Positions 35,564 through 45,061 of a DNA stretch of 64,000 nt are shown in pieces. This stretch comes from Domibacillus mangrovi (GTDB taxonomy: Bacteria; Bacillota; Bacilli; Bacillales; Domibacillaceae), in the NCBI RefSeq assembly GCF_001906925.1, contig NZ_MRWQ01000006.1, forward strand, positions 310,001-374,000, read 5' to 3'. The stretch's first letter is position 1. The number at the start of each line of letters is the position of its first letter. The notes below the pieces were generated by a model, which made no database searches, was not told the origin of the DNA, and saw only the letters and a list, made by a program, of their open reading frames with translations. A program made the translations under genes and the position numbers.

Positions 35564-36907
35564 TTATGAAATAGATTCAGTTGATGGCTTTTTTGTTACC
35601 CGTATTCTTAATCTCTTTTTAAGTTGTTGTTTCCATCTTATGAAGAATAATATGGAGCGGAATAACTCATCACCAACCATGAGAATCCAAACATCCACAA
35701 CCGTTAATTCATTTTTAAAAATAAAGAGTATCGGTACAACTATGCCCCATAAAGAGAATATGCTAATAAATACAAATTTGCTATCTTTCATTGCATATAA
35801 CGAACTAATTAAATTGACATTGATCGCTCTAAATGGCTCTAAGAGTATTGTAATGAATAGCATACTTGCAATCAACATAGCAATCGAGTCATTAATATCA
35901 TAAAAGAGAATAAGTTGCTTGTGAACTGAATATAAGAGTATACCTAGCAGCAAGGATAGTGTGCAATTTACCTTTATACTTCTTGAGACGATTGGTACAA
36001 CTTCTTCGATTTTATGTGCACCTAATCGTTGGCCTAACAAGATTTGAGTAGCTTGTCCTATCGTAATTGTGAAAATAAAGATAAACTCAGACCATGTTTG
36101 AACATATGTTTTTGCTTGTAATTGTTCTATCCCCCATGATAGGACAACCCAACTTAAAAATAATTGAAAAATCATATATGAAAACTGCTCAGCTGCAGTA
36201 GGAGCTCCTAAAAGAACAATTTCTTTTATATTTGCTTTACTAATGTGTTTTATTTTCAGTTGGACAATTTTTGATTTTGTAATGAAATATCCATACATAC
36301 AAAATGGAATGAGATGTGAAACAACCGTCATAATTGCTATAGCAAACATTATTTTTTGCACAGAATCAAACAAAAATAAACTAGCTATATTACCACAAAA
36401 ATTTAACGTTGTACCAATCATCAGTGCTAGAATGATTAATCTTCTCTTTTGTACATTTCGTAAATATACTAAGAAAATAGAGTTTATCCCCTGGATTGGA
36501 ATAGACAGTGATAGGATTATAAAAAATGGAATAGCTAACTCTACTAATGAATCCTCCAAGCCCATCAATAACAAAATATTTTTCGAGAATACTATTAAAA
36601 CACTAGATAGAACAGTAGCTGCAAATAGAACTACCACAATTCCACTAGTCATTGTTCCCGACATTTTCAAAAAATTTTTTTCTCCATAATAGTAGGAAAA
36701 TAAAATATTTGTTCCTAAAATAGCTATACCGACAAAGACGATACTTAGCGCCATGATTTGATTGATTAGACCTACGGTAGCTACCGCATCATTCGATACT
36801 TTCCCCAACACTAAAATATCAATACTACCTTGTAAAACTCTAAAAATTTGTTCAATAAATATGATCGATGCTAAAGAAAATAGCGTAACTTTACCATTAT
36901 TTTCCAT
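35564..36907 (-). CDS. MATE family efflux transporter
   Basis: Encodes 447 residues with 12 predicted membrane helices in two halves, matching the MATE (NorM/DinF-like) fold; LQGSIDILVLGKVSNDAVA near residue 25 is characteristic of its first half. Last gene of the LacI-controlled operon; its ATG overlaps the PHP gene stop by 11 bases, so it is translationally coupled. An exporter at the end of an uptake-and-hydrolysis operon suggests that a product or a toxic by-product is expelled. The substrate is unknown. Confidence 0.88.
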   Translation of the reverse strand: MENNGKVTLFSLASIIFIEQIFRVLQGSIDILVLGKVSNDAVATVGLINQIMALSIVFVGIAILGTNILFSYYYGEKNFLKMSGTMTSGIVVVLFAATVLSSVLIVFSKNILLLMGLEDSLVELAIPFFIILSLSIPIQGINSIFLVYLRNVQKRRLIILALMIGTTLNFCGNIASLFLFDSVQKIMFAIAIMTVVSHLIPFCMYGYFITKSKIVQLKIKHISKANIKEIVLLGAPTAAEQFSYMIFQLFLSWVVLSWGIEQLQAKTYVQTWSEFIFIFTITIGQATQILLGQRLGAHKIEEVVPIVSRSIKVNCTLSLLLGILLYSVHKQLILFYDINDSIAMLIASMLFITILLEPFRAINVNLISSLYAMKDSKFVFISIFSLWGIVVPILFIFKNELTVVDVWILMVGDELFRSILFFIRWKQQLKKRLRIRVTKKPSTESIS

Positions 36908-38444
36908 AACTTTCTACTTCAAAATATATTGGATTCGTAAAAGTAATCAAATCTTTGTGAGTGGAATAAATAAGTAATCTAATCCAAGAAACTTGTTGTG
37001 AATCCAGTACTGGTAGAACATCCACTTCCTGCTGAAGATTACCTTCACATTCTTTTCTATAGATCTCACCTAAGTTCGAGTCAAGTACAATCGTATAGTG
37101 TGTATTATATTCGGAAATCCCAAGTTGAACTTTAATCGAATAGTCGTCGCATACCTGGATAGCGTCACCAGAAATGCATTTGTCCTCAGCGTAAAATTCA
37201 ATTTTAGGACCCATGCTAATATATGAGTTACCTTTTTTAATCGCTCGTTTTACATCATCGGTTGTAGCATTTTCCGGTAGATAGAGATATAAGGAAGCTA
37301 GTTGCTTAGTTGTTTCAGTTACATGCCAATCTCGACCACAAGTTGCAGAAATTCTAGATCCATTATTTAGCAATTCTGTCCATTTTTCAAATGCAAGTTT
37401 GTTTATTTTGCTCCTGTGTGGATTTTCTCCATTCCATACTTCTATAAAATCATAATGATCAAAATCTAACGTCTCATATTCCCAATAACATCCTGTACAA
37501 AAGGGGGATCCAATCTGAAATGGATGTGCAATCCCGACAATGGCTCCTTCATTTTTTACTTCTCTTATGCTATCTTCAATGGAAGTAGGCCCTACATTAC
37601 TCCAGTTTATTGCTGTTAAATGGTCATAACCAAGTGTTAACATATGACCGTAAAAAGTAGTCCACTCAATTCCTCTAATAAGGTGGACGCCATACGTATC
37701 CTCTAGTTCTTGTATTCTTTCCGTTGCACTCATCGTATTGTGATCTGTAATCGCTAAATAAGAAATACCCAATTCTTTTGCTTTATTCACTAGTTCGTCT
37801 ACAGTTTGAAAGCCATCACTATGATTCGTATGACAATGAATTTCACTTTTTTTCCAAGTGTATGTATCCTGTTTACTGGATGTCAATCTGTCATCTTCAG
37901 GAGCGATAAATTTTATCTTTTGTACATCTTGCAGTGGTTTATTGAACCACCTTTTGCTTTGTACGATAGAATGGACACCGTAAACAGCTAATTGTATGTC
38001 ACATTTCTCTGATAAAATACAATGACAATTCACTGTTATAGTCCACATGCCACTGTTCATATCTCTATTTAAGACACCGGGGGTAGAATTCTTTTCTGCA
38101 ACGTTTATTATAGTATTTTCTGGACTAAAGCGGTGGCAATTCCCACGAAATCCAATTGGATCCTCAATAGAAATCGTTAATAAATTTTTGAAAGGAGCAA
38201 AATCCTTTACTACCTTTCTATTTTTCAGTAACTTTTCATCGTAAAACTCAAATGCTTTACCAATCAATTCTTGATTTTCCGGACCATATTCAACTAATTT
38301 AGGTGAATATGAAAACATGATTTCTATAGATTCAACCCCTTCAGGTAGATAGAAGCGATGAGATATATGACTTTGATCAGAGCTTTGTTTGACAATCATC
38401 TGACTGTTCAATAACTCCATTCTTCCCTTTAAAATGTTACTCAT
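36897..38444 (-). CDS. PHP-domain metallohydrolase, CehA/McbA type
   Basis: Encodes 515 residues. The N-terminal 190 residues are a beta-rich accessory region. The PHP domain starts near residue 200 with SEIHCHTNHSDGFQTVDEL and AITDHNTMS, then AHPFQIGSP and CGRDWHVTE, which supply the metal ligands of polymerase-and-histidinol-phosphatase fold enzymes. CehA/McbA members hydrolyse phosphoesters or related esters. A beta-rich tail follows. aggagg precedes the ATG, which overlaps the upstream gene stop. No signal peptide, so it is cytoplasmic. Confidence 0.88.
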   Translation of the reverse strand: MSNILKGRMELLNSQMIVKQSSDQSHISHRFYLPEGVESIEIMFSYSPKLVEYGPENQELIGKAFEFYDEKLLKNRKVVKDFAPFKNLLTISIEDPIGFRGNCHRFSPENTIINVAEKNSTPGVLNRDMNSGMWTITVNCHCILSEKCDIQLAVYGVHSIVQSKRWFNKPLQDVQKIKFIAPEDDRLTSSKQDTYTWKKSEIHCHTNHSDGFQTVDELVNKAKELGISYLAITDHNTMSATERIQELEDTYGVHLIRGIEWTTFYGHMLTLGYDHLTAINWSNVGPTSIEDSIREVKNEGAIVGIAHPFQIGSPFCTGCYWEYETLDFDHYDFIEVWNGENPHRSKINKLAFEKWTELLNNGSRISATCGRDWHVTETTKQLASLYLYLPENATTDDVKRAIKKGNSYISMGPKIEFYAEDKCISGDAIQVCDDYSIKVQLGISEYNTHYTIVLDSNLGEIYRKECEGNLQQEVDVLPVLDSQQVSWIRLLIYSTHKDLITFTNPIYFEVESYGK

Positions 38445-39726
38445 TGCTAATTCCTCCTATAGGAATAATAGAGTTTTCTTTAGTAAGCATGAATGGACTC
38501 TCTATTTTATAAACTAAATCCAACACTCCATCCTCACGCAAACTGAAAAACTCGATTTTATTAATGATCATTTTTTCTCCTTGCAGCAATCGAACATGCA
38601 TAGTAGGAAGACATTTTTGTACCTCATCGACTTCAAAAGCTATTGTGAAATTTGGATATGTATCACTATACGATCCGAACCCATAGACAGGATCATGAAA
38701 GTCGAAGGAAGAACTAACATTCTTTCCTCTTAATTGATAAGTAAAATCAATAACATTGTTAGTCGCTTCGCTACTTGTATAGCAATAAGCGTATAGATAG
38801 TTAGTAGGGGATACGATTTGATTCATTGGGGCACTGTTTTCAACCAGTTGTCTTTCCGCTTCTTTAATCATTATTAAATTGATATCTGGACGTTCCTTCA
38901 TAAACCATTCGCGTGAATCTGTATGAGGGTTCCACTCTATTTCAGGTGCAATCGAAAAACAATACTCAGAATTTATCACATGATCGAAGTTTCCGTTTGT
39001 CGTTCTAGTTTGTAGTATTGGTCTTTTGCTATTGAGTGCGTATTGACCTGTAAATGTCCGAACTTCATGATGAGGACCTTGGTATTTCGCCTCAATTATT
39101 TCAGACGTTTTACTATTTAATGTAACACCATAACACCACTCAATGTCTAATGTTCTTCCCCATTTCGCCATTAACAATTGCCCTGGTGTTCCTTCATCTT
39201 CGTGACTGAAAATATAGTGATAATCAATTGTGATTGTCTCATTTTGTACTTCAGTAATTGAATAAAGTAAGGCTAATGGTGTATCCGTATAACAGTTGTC
39301 ATAGTGTGAGAAGTGATTTCTACCATACAAAACAGGTGCGTGTTCATATACCAATGTTTCACGTGTAGATAATTTCGATTCCGAGCATGTGACATTATGT
39401 ATGGTCACTACTGTTCGTTTATAAACAGCTACTTCTTTATTACTAATCTTCACTTTATAATTTCCTTCATGTAGAAAACCTAAATATAGGCTATAAATAT
39501 AAGGATTATCTCCCATATAAGTTACGATTGTGTACTTGAAAGCTATATCCTGCTCCCCTATAACCTCCACTAATAATAAATTTGATTCATTTCCTTTTTT
39601 ACCCCAATCAGAATCAGAGGAGGCTTCAATATGTAAATCATAAAAACCATTCGCTTCAACTCGGAAAGAATATTCAACTTTATGGTTAAACAATGCGTGT
39701 GCTTTTTCTACTCCTGATAACTTCAT
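38437..39726 (-). CDS. Unknown 429-residue beta-rich protein of the LacI operon
   Basis: No family was recognised. Residues 1-125 alternate strongly and look like a beta sandwich (YSFRVEANGFYDLHIEASSD); later blocks include YHYIFSHEDEGTPGQLLMAKWGRT, with trypsin-like or lectin-like motifs absent. There is no signal peptide, so it should be cytoplasmic. The ATG at 39726 has aaggagtgc at right spacing. It lies between the permease gene and the PHP hydrolase gene, overlapping the latter by 8 bases. That position suggests it works with the hydrolase, perhaps on the imported compound. Confidence 0.7.
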   Translation of the reverse strand: MKLSGVEKAHALFNHKVEYSFRVEANGFYDLHIEASSDSDWGKKGNESNLLLVEVIGEQDIAFKYTIVTYMGDNPYIYSLYLGFLHEGNYKVKISNKEVAVYKRTVVTIHNVTCSESKLSTRETLVYEHAPVLYGRNHFSHYDNCYTDTPLALLYSITEVQNETITIDYHYIFSHEDEGTPGQLLMAKWGRTLDIEWCYGVTLNSKTSEIIEAKYQGPHHEVRTFTGQYALNSKRPILQTRTTNGNFDHVINSEYCFSIAPEIEWNPHTDSREWFMKERPDINLIMIKEAERQLVENSAPMNQIVSPTNYLYAYCYTSSEATNNVIDFTYQLRGKNVSSSFDFHDPVYGFGSYSDTYPNFTIAFEVDEVQKCLPTMHVRLLQGEKMIINKIEFFSLREDGVLDLVYKIESPFMLTKENSIIPIGGISNE

Positions 39727-39738
39727 CTTTAGCACTCC

Positions 39739-40566
39739 TTATGAATGGCTTTCATTTTTCATCATATTTTTGATGTATATAAAACCTACCACGGCACACA
39801 TAAGAAATAATATAACCGCAATACTACTTGATTGTCCTAATTCATGATATACAGAAAAATGTTGCTGCATGGATACACCTAGCATTTGCGGCGCATTTTT
39901 GTCAATTAAATACGGCGCGGTAAAACTCCCAACAATGCCCATAAAAGCAAATGTTAATGCCACAAGTAGCGTATTATATGACAGCGGTAAAATGAATTTG
40001 AAAAATATAGTCAGCTTTTTAGCCCCAACATCTCTCGCGCTTTCAATAACTGAGCCAGGAATCGCTGATAGTGCAGACAGGAGTAGCATTGTAGTAAATG
40101 GGATGTTAAACCACAAATTCATTAATACAAGACCTTTGATATCATACACAAAAGAAGGCATATTTTCCGATCCGATAAATCTAGCAATCCATCCATTATC
40201 GCGATACATATTAATAAATCCATAAATAGCGATAATCCCTGGAATAAACATAGGAATAAAATAAAGTCTGCTAATAACCTTAGAAAACCAACTGTTAGAA
40301 AATCTTAAATAAGCTGCAAGTGCATAGCTGATTATTAACACTAAAACACAGGAAATCAATGTAACAAGCATCGTATATTTAAAGTTATTCACCATCATAG
40401 GATCCGTTAAAACATACTTATAATTGTCCCAAGTAAATTGATTTTCTTCATTTTGAAAACTTTGTTTAATAGATATAAAAACTGGCCAAACAACTAATAT
40501 GATTAAAGAGAGAAACGATGGCAAAACCATCGCTATCCCCAAAAGTTTTTGCTTTTTCGCAATCAT
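39739..40566 (-). CDS. ABC importer permease 1
   Basis: Encodes 275 residues with six membrane helices. The EAA loop that contacts the ATPase is visible as VIESARDVGAKKLTIFFKFILP near residue 180. The start overlaps the binding-protein stop (taatga). With the second permease at 42797 and the ATPase it forms a heteromeric importer of the type used for ferric ion, putrescine, phosphonates or sugars. Order of genes: permease 2, ATPase, binding protein, permease 1. Confidence 0.9.
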   Translation of the reverse strand: MIAKKQKLLGIAMVLPSFLSLIILVVWPVFISIKQSFQNEENQFTWDNYKYVLTDPMMVNNFKYTMLVTLISCVLVLIISYALAAYLRFSNSWFSKVISRLYFIPMFIPGIIAIYGFINMYRDNGWIARFIGSENMPSFVYDIKGLVLMNLWFNIPFTTMLLLSALSAIPGSVIESARDVGAKKLTIFFKFILPLSYNTLLVALTFAFMGIVGSFTAPYLIDKNAPQMLGVSMQQHFSVYHELGQSSSIAVILFLMCAVVGFIYIKNMMKNESHS

Positions 40567-41723
40567 TAATTAGCAATCTCCTTTTGCCATCTCTTATTTA
40601 GTTCTTCCCCTAAAGTACCACCGTTAAATAGTCTGTATTTCCCAGAAACACTTTCAAATTCTAATTGTAGTTCTTCATCTAGTAAACCCCATTTAATACC
40701 TGGGAAACCGTACATTTTTTCGATGACTACTTTTTGAACTTCAGGTGTTAACGCATAGTTAACAAATTCTTGTGCTGCCTCTTTTTCTTGTTCATCATTG
40801 TCTGCTGGTACCATTAAATAGGCTGGACCTCCAGTAAAACCAGGGTTAATTTGTTTTAGTTTTGTATTTTCTGGAAGTAATTTGTTGTTCATTTGCTCCA
40901 AGGCCATATCCGACCATGCAGGAACCATGTCAACTTCTCCATTGGCTAATAGGTCTAGTGTTCCTTGATTTTTTTTCGGATAAACCCCTTCTTGATATAA
41001 ATATGGCTCTAGATCATTTAGAATTTCAAATCCTTTATCCCAATCTTTCATAATACTTTCATCTTGAATATTCATCGCTTCTGCTGGAAGTTGGTTATAG
41101 ATTGTCGATATTACAAACGAGCTTCCTGAACCACCTGTAGTTGGATCGTTGTATGCAAATTTACCAGGGTGATTTTCAATCCATTTATATAAATCCTCAG
41201 GTGTGTCAGGTACTTCTTTGACATTGTCGCTGTTGTACGCTAAGACTACTGCAGACGCACGGTATGGAATGGCAAGATTTTGCGTTCCTTTCATATTGTT
41301 TTCTTCAATATTTTTAATATTTTCGATATTCGACTCATCTAATTTCTCAAATAGATTCTCTTCTTCTCCGCGAATTGCATCTTCGAGTCCACCTTCATAA
41401 ATATCTACACCAGAGTCTTTATTCGCTTTTTTTGCTGCTAATAGTCGATCCATTGTAGACTGTCCACCTTGTCCTGCGGGTAAAAAGACTAATTCAACAT
41501 CAATGTTTTCATTCTCTTGTTCGAACAGTGGAATAACTTCTTCCCAAAAATTTTGTACATTTAATGAGCCAGTCGAATAAAGTGAGACTTTAACTTTTTC
41601 TTCAGATGTTACGCTATCTCCAGTTTTTTCATTTTCATTACAACCTACTAGTGATAATGCAGTTAAACCTGCAAGTGCTGTGATCGTTAGTTTCTTAGTA
41701 TGCTGCTTCAAATTCTTTAACAT
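40566..41723 (-). CDS. Extracellular solute-binding lipoprotein
   Basis: Encodes 385 residues. A lipobox (ALSLVGC, Cys28) anchors it outside the membrane. The mature part starts VKVSLYSTGSLNVQNFWEEV and contains AAKKANKDSGVDIYEG, IPYRASAVVLAYNSD and NDPTTGGSGSSF, typical of family 1 periplasmic-type binding proteins, nearest in feel to the iron/aminoethylphosphonate/YnjB groups. The ligand cannot be deduced. aaggagctc precedes the ATG, which overlaps the ATPase gene by 29 bases. Confidence 0.88.
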   Translation of the reverse strand: MLKNLKQHTKKLTITALAGLTALSLVGCNENEKTGDSVTSEEKVKVSLYSTGSLNVQNFWEEVIPLFEQENENIDVELVFLPAGQGGQSTMDRLLAAKKANKDSGVDIYEGGLEDAIRGEEENLFEKLDESNIENIKNIEENNMKGTQNLAIPYRASAVVLAYNSDNVKEVPDTPEDLYKWIENHPGKFAYNDPTTGGSGSSFVISTIYNQLPAEAMNIQDESIMKDWDKGFEILNDLEPYLYQEGVYPKKNQGTLDLLANGEVDMVPAWSDMALEQMNNKLLPENTKLKQINPGFTGGPAYLMVPADNDEQEKEAAQEFVNYALTPEVQKVVIEKMYGFPGIKWGLLDEELQLEFESVSGKYRLFNGGTLGEELNKRWQKEIAN

Positions 41724-42780
41724 GAGTTGAGCTCCTTTTGATATTTGATTTTAGTTCATTATTTCCATAAAATCTGGCAGCTTTAATACAAACGCCTACA
41801 TGTTGCTCTACAGATAATGTCTCTAATTTTCGCTTTTCAATAAATGTCTTGAGCAAGCCAAATTCAGTTTGAATTGTTACTTCTGCATAATGACCTAGCA
41901 TCATAATTTTCTTTATGATTCCATTAACGTCTGGATCAACATCGGTAATCTCTATATCTTCTAGTCGAATAGCTGTTTGAACCTTTGAATTTCCTACATC
42001 TGCAACTTCAAACGAAGAATTCCCTAATTGAACGATTCCATCTTGAGCTTGCAGTTCAATAAAGTTCATTTTTCCGATGAAATTGGCAACAAAATACGTT
42101 TTTGGTGAGTTATAAATTTCCTTTGGTGCATCTAGTTGTTCTATTTTTCCTTTATTCATAACGGCAATTCGGTCAGATATAGCCAATGCTTCTTCTTGGT
42201 CATGCGTAACAAATATCATTGTTAGCTTTTGAATGGCTTGAATTTCTCGCAATTGTTCTCTTAGTTCATGACGTAATTTTGCATCTAACGCTGAAAAGGG
42301 TTCATCTAACAATAAGACTTGAGGATCTAAGAGTAGTGCCCTAGCTAGAGCAATCCTTTGTTGCTGTCCACCAGAGAGTTCAGATGGAAATTTCTTTTCC
42401 ATTCCATCTAAATGTACTAATTTCAATGCCCACTGTACCCGCTCATTGATTGCTTCTTTTTTCATTTTTTTTAATTTCATACTAAACGCCAAATTGTTAT
42501 ATATATCCATATGTGGCCATAAATTATAGCTTTGAAATACCATAGCTGTTGGCCTTTTTTCCGGTGAATATTTACTGATATCTTCATTGTCTATAATGAT
42601 TTGTCCTTCTTGAGGTGTTACAAAACCTCCAACTGATCTTAAAATTGTTGTTTTCCCACAACCAGATGGACCAAGTAACGTTAGTAATTCTCCTTTTTTA
42701 ACTTGTAAATGAATATTTCTAATACCTTCTCCTGTTTTGTAAATATTGGTTAAACCTTTAATTTCTAATTGCATATGCAT
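41695..42780 (-). CDS. ABC importer ATPase
   Basis: Encodes 361 residues. Walker A (GPSGCGKTT), Q-loop (MVFQSYNLWPH), signature (LSGGQQQR), Walker B (VLLLDEPFSALD) and the H-loop (FVTHDQEEAL) are intact. A TOBE-type C-terminal domain (about 250-350) is present, as in PotA/FbpC ATPases. The ATG at 42780 lies after aaaaggtga; a GTG three codons upstream overlaps it. Powers the two permeases of the operon. Confidence 0.93.
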   Translation of the reverse strand: MHMQLEIKGLTNIYKTGEGIRNIHLQVKKGELLTLLGPSGCGKTTILRSVGGFVTPQEGQIIIDNEDISKYSPEKRPTAMVFQSYNLWPHMDIYNNLAFSMKLKKMKKEAINERVQWALKLVHLDGMEKKFPSELSGGQQQRIALARALLLDPQVLLLDEPFSALDAKLRHELREQLREIQAIQKLTMIFVTHDQEEALAISDRIAVMNKGKIEQLDAPKEIYNSPKTYFVANFIGKMNFIELQAQDGIVQLGNSSFEVADVGNSKVQTAIRLEDIEITDVDPDVNGIIKKIMMLGHYAEVTIQTEFGLLKTFIEKRKLETLSVEQHVGVCIKAARFYGNNELKSNIKRSSTHVKEFEAAY

Positions 42781-42796
42781 TTTATTCACCTTTTCC

Positions 42797-43618
42797 TTAT
42801 TTCATCTGAAATCCACCAGCTATGGCATCACTTCCAAGAAACTTTCTAGCTGCTAATAAAAGAACAATAGTTGGTAGTGTTAAAATAATCGAAAATACTG
42901 CTCCAGCGTTTGCTGGATAATCTGCAATAATGGAATACATTATGACAGGCATCGTTTGAAAATCTGGAATTCCCACTAATAATGTTCCTTGAGCTTCGTC
43001 CAAAGAAGATAAAAAAGTAAAAATTGATGCCACAATAATCCCTGGTGCAGCAATAGGTAATGTAATATGCCAAAACACCCTTAAAGGAGAGGCTCCTGAA
43101 TCTCTCGCCGCTTCTTCTTGCGACTTTTGCACATTTTTAAATGCGGCTGAAGGAATCCATGTCATATACATAAGCGTATTAATGACGTGAATCAATACGA
43201 CCCCTACAAAGGTATTCATCAATCCAAATTTATAAAACATTACACCAACCGCTACATACAGTCCCATTTTCGGAAATGCATTTGTCAGCAAAAAGGAGAA
43301 TAAAAACACTCTTCTTAATGGAAATTGCAGTCGTGCAAATGCATATGCTGCGGGTATACAAATAATAATAGATACAATGGTCACAATCGTTGCGATTGAG
43401 AAAGATAGAAGAATGGAATGTACGATTTGATCATTTCCAAACACATATTTCCACCAATCTAAAGACCAAGAAGATGGTAATTTACTCGGATATCTCCATT
43501 CTCCTGAAAATGCTAATAATACAAGGTTTAATAATGGTCCAAAAAAGAACAAACAAAATACTGCAACAATGAAAAACTCAATAATTTTCCCTCTCGGTAA
43601 AGCCTTAAAATACCACAT
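42797..43618 (-). CDS. ABC importer permease 2
   Basis: Encodes 273 residues with six membrane helices and an EAA motif (EEAARDSGASPLRVFWHITLP near residue 175). First structural gene of the operon after the LacI regulator. tggaggatg precedes the ATG, and a fragment of the structured repeat ends 2 bases before that ribosome binding site. It pairs with permease 1 at 39739. Confidence 0.9.
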   Translation of the reverse strand: MWYFKALPRGKIIEFFIVAVFCLFFFGPLLNLVLLAFSGEWRYPSKLPSSWSLDWWKYVFGNDQIVHSILLSFSIATIVTIVSIIICIPAAYAFARLQFPLRRVFLFSFLLTNAFPKMGLYVAVGVMFYKFGLMNTFVGVVLIHVINTLMYMTWIPSAAFKNVQKSQEEAARDSGASPLRVFWHITLPIAAPGIIVASIFTFLSSLDEAQGTLLVGIPDFQTMPVIMYSIIADYPANAGAVFSIILTLPTIVLLLAARKFLGSDAIAGGFQMK

Positions 43619-43636
43619 AGATTTTTACATCCTCCA

Positions 43637-43661
43637 TTTTATCCCGCATTGACGGGCAATA
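43637..43661 (-). repeat. Fragment of the structured repeat (copy H)
   Basis: On the minus strand tattgcccgtcaatgcggga-taaaa matches the last 25 bases of the repeat with two changes. It abuts the ribosome binding site of permease 2. It is the only copy in reverse orientation. Confidence 0.7.
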
Positions 43662-43671
43662 AGGTTCCTAT

Positions 43672-44706
43672 TTAGTGACGGATACGTTCTAGGTTACTCA
43701 AACCCTCACCTCCTTTAAATCGTGCACAACTTTCCCGAATTAACAATTGGTATGGAACGTATGTCTTTTTTTCCTTGATGCTCGAACCAATATTCGCAAT
43801 TAACTTTTCTATTCCCGTTTTTGCTAATAATTCAATAGGTTGTTCCACTGTCGTTAATCTAGGACGGCAGACTATTGATATTTTACTCGCATCGAACCCT
43901 ACCACAGAAATATCTTTAGGTATCTGAAAGCCATAATCTAGTAGACAATTCATTGCACCCACAGCAAGATCATCACTAATGGCAAAGACCGCTGTAGGAT
44001 ATTTTTTATTTTCCAATGTCTTTTTCATGATTTCGTAACCACTTTCCATTGTGTAATCTCCATATGCAATTTTGTAAGTAATTTCTTCACTTGAATGTTG
44101 AACTGCCTCTAAAAATCCAGCTAAACGGCTATTCAATGTAGCATGTTCTGACTCATTCCCCGCAATAAATTGGATTTTTTTATGTCCTAGTTGAATTAAG
44201 TACTCCGTCATCGCTTTGGAAGCAGCATAATTATCTATTAACACACTTGGAATGTCTGAATTTAAAATTTCACCACTGAGAAATAGAGATGTGATACCCC
44301 ACTTTTTAATTTCCTTTATCGATTGTTCCGACATTTCTTCATGCATTAAAATCAAACCGTCTACTCTCATTTCCTTTAATAGGCTGAGATATTCAATCTC
44401 TTTTTCCGGACGATGTAGAGTATTACATATAAACAATTTGTAGCCTCTTTCAAAAGCGATCCTTTCCATTTCTGATATGATCGAGTAGTAAAAACTCAAA
44501 TCAACTTCAGGAACAATCACCCCAATCAAGTTAGTCTTCTTTGTAACTAGGCTTCTTGCAACCCAATTAGGTGCATACCCTAATTCTTTTATAGCTGATA
44601 AAACTTTTTCTCTTTTTTCATCAGATACATATTTTTCATTATTTAGCACTCTTGAAACTGTTGTTTTACTAACACCAGATTTTTGTGCAACATCATTAAT
44701 ATTCAT
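43672..44706 (-). CDS. LacI family transcriptional regulator
   Basis: Encodes 344 residues. The helix-turn-helix (NINDVAQKSGVSKTTVSRVL) and hinge (GYAPNWVARSLVTKKTNLIG) are typical. The rest is a ribose-binding-protein-like effector domain. It is the first gene of the minus-strand operon and has two palindromic operators upstream, so it should control itself and the transporter genes. The effector is unknown. aaggggat precedes the ATG. Confidence 0.93.
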   Translation of the reverse strand: MNINDVAQKSGVSKTTVSRVLNNEKYVSDEKREKVLSAIKELGYAPNWVARSLVTKKTNLIGVIVPEVDLSFYYSIISEMERIAFERGYKLFICNTLHRPEKEIEYLSLLKEMRVDGLILMHEEMSEQSIKEIKKWGITSLFLSGEILNSDIPSVLIDNYAASKAMTEYLIQLGHKKIQFIAGNESEHATLNSRLAGFLEAVQHSSEEITYKIAYGDYTMESGYEIMKKTLENKKYPTAVFAISDDLAVGAMNCLLDYGFQIPKDISVVGFDASKISIVCRPRLTTVEQPIELLAKTGIEKLIANIGSSIKEKKTYVPYQLLIRESCARFKGGEGLSNLERIRH

Positions 44707-44740
44707 AAAATCCCCTTACACTTAAAAACGCTCCACAGGA

Positions 44741-44760
44741 ATATGGAATCGTTCCCATAT
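44741..44760. promoter_or_regulatory. LacI-type operator 1
   Basis: atatggaatcg-ttcccatat is a near-perfect palindrome with a central CpG, as expected for LacI family sites. It lies 35 bases upstream of the regulator start. Confidence 0.8.
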
Positions 44761-44899
44761 ATTTCATAACATTATTTTAACTCGCCTTTATTCATCCTCT
44801 ATAAACTCTTGTTAATTAAATGTTGATAATTCATGCGTTTTTTCACAATGATTAGTCATTTTTAGTAAACAAAAAATATGATCATAAACAATTCACAAT

Positions 44900-44921
44900 T
44901 GTATGGAATCGTTCCCATGCA
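44900..44921. promoter_or_regulatory. LacI-type operator 2
   Basis: gtatggaatcg-ttcccatgc repeats operator 1 with the same core, 160 bases further upstream. Two sites at this distance would allow looping by a tetramer; that is inference. Confidence 0.75.
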
Positions 44922-45061
44922 ACTTATAGTAATATTCTAACTCGCCTTTATTCACCCACTATTAAGCTCTTGTTAATTAAACGTAAATAATTTCATCTGG
45001 CTTTTCCAATCTAATTACTTTTAATAAACACAAATAAACTTTGCATAGCGAGTAGGTTGAA

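Larger units (their letters stand above)
44738..45045. repeat. Tandemly duplicated operator/promoter region
   Basis: Two units of about 155 bases (44738-44896 and 44897-45045) each start with the operator and share aactcgcctttattca and cttgttaattaaa at equal spacing, followed by weaker similarity. The rest has drifted, so the duplication is old. Confidence 0.75.

Noticed and set aside
41695-41723. Overlap of ATPase and binding-protein genes as a frameshift fusion
   Set aside because: Both proteins are full length with their own ribosome binding sites; the overlap is normal operon packing.
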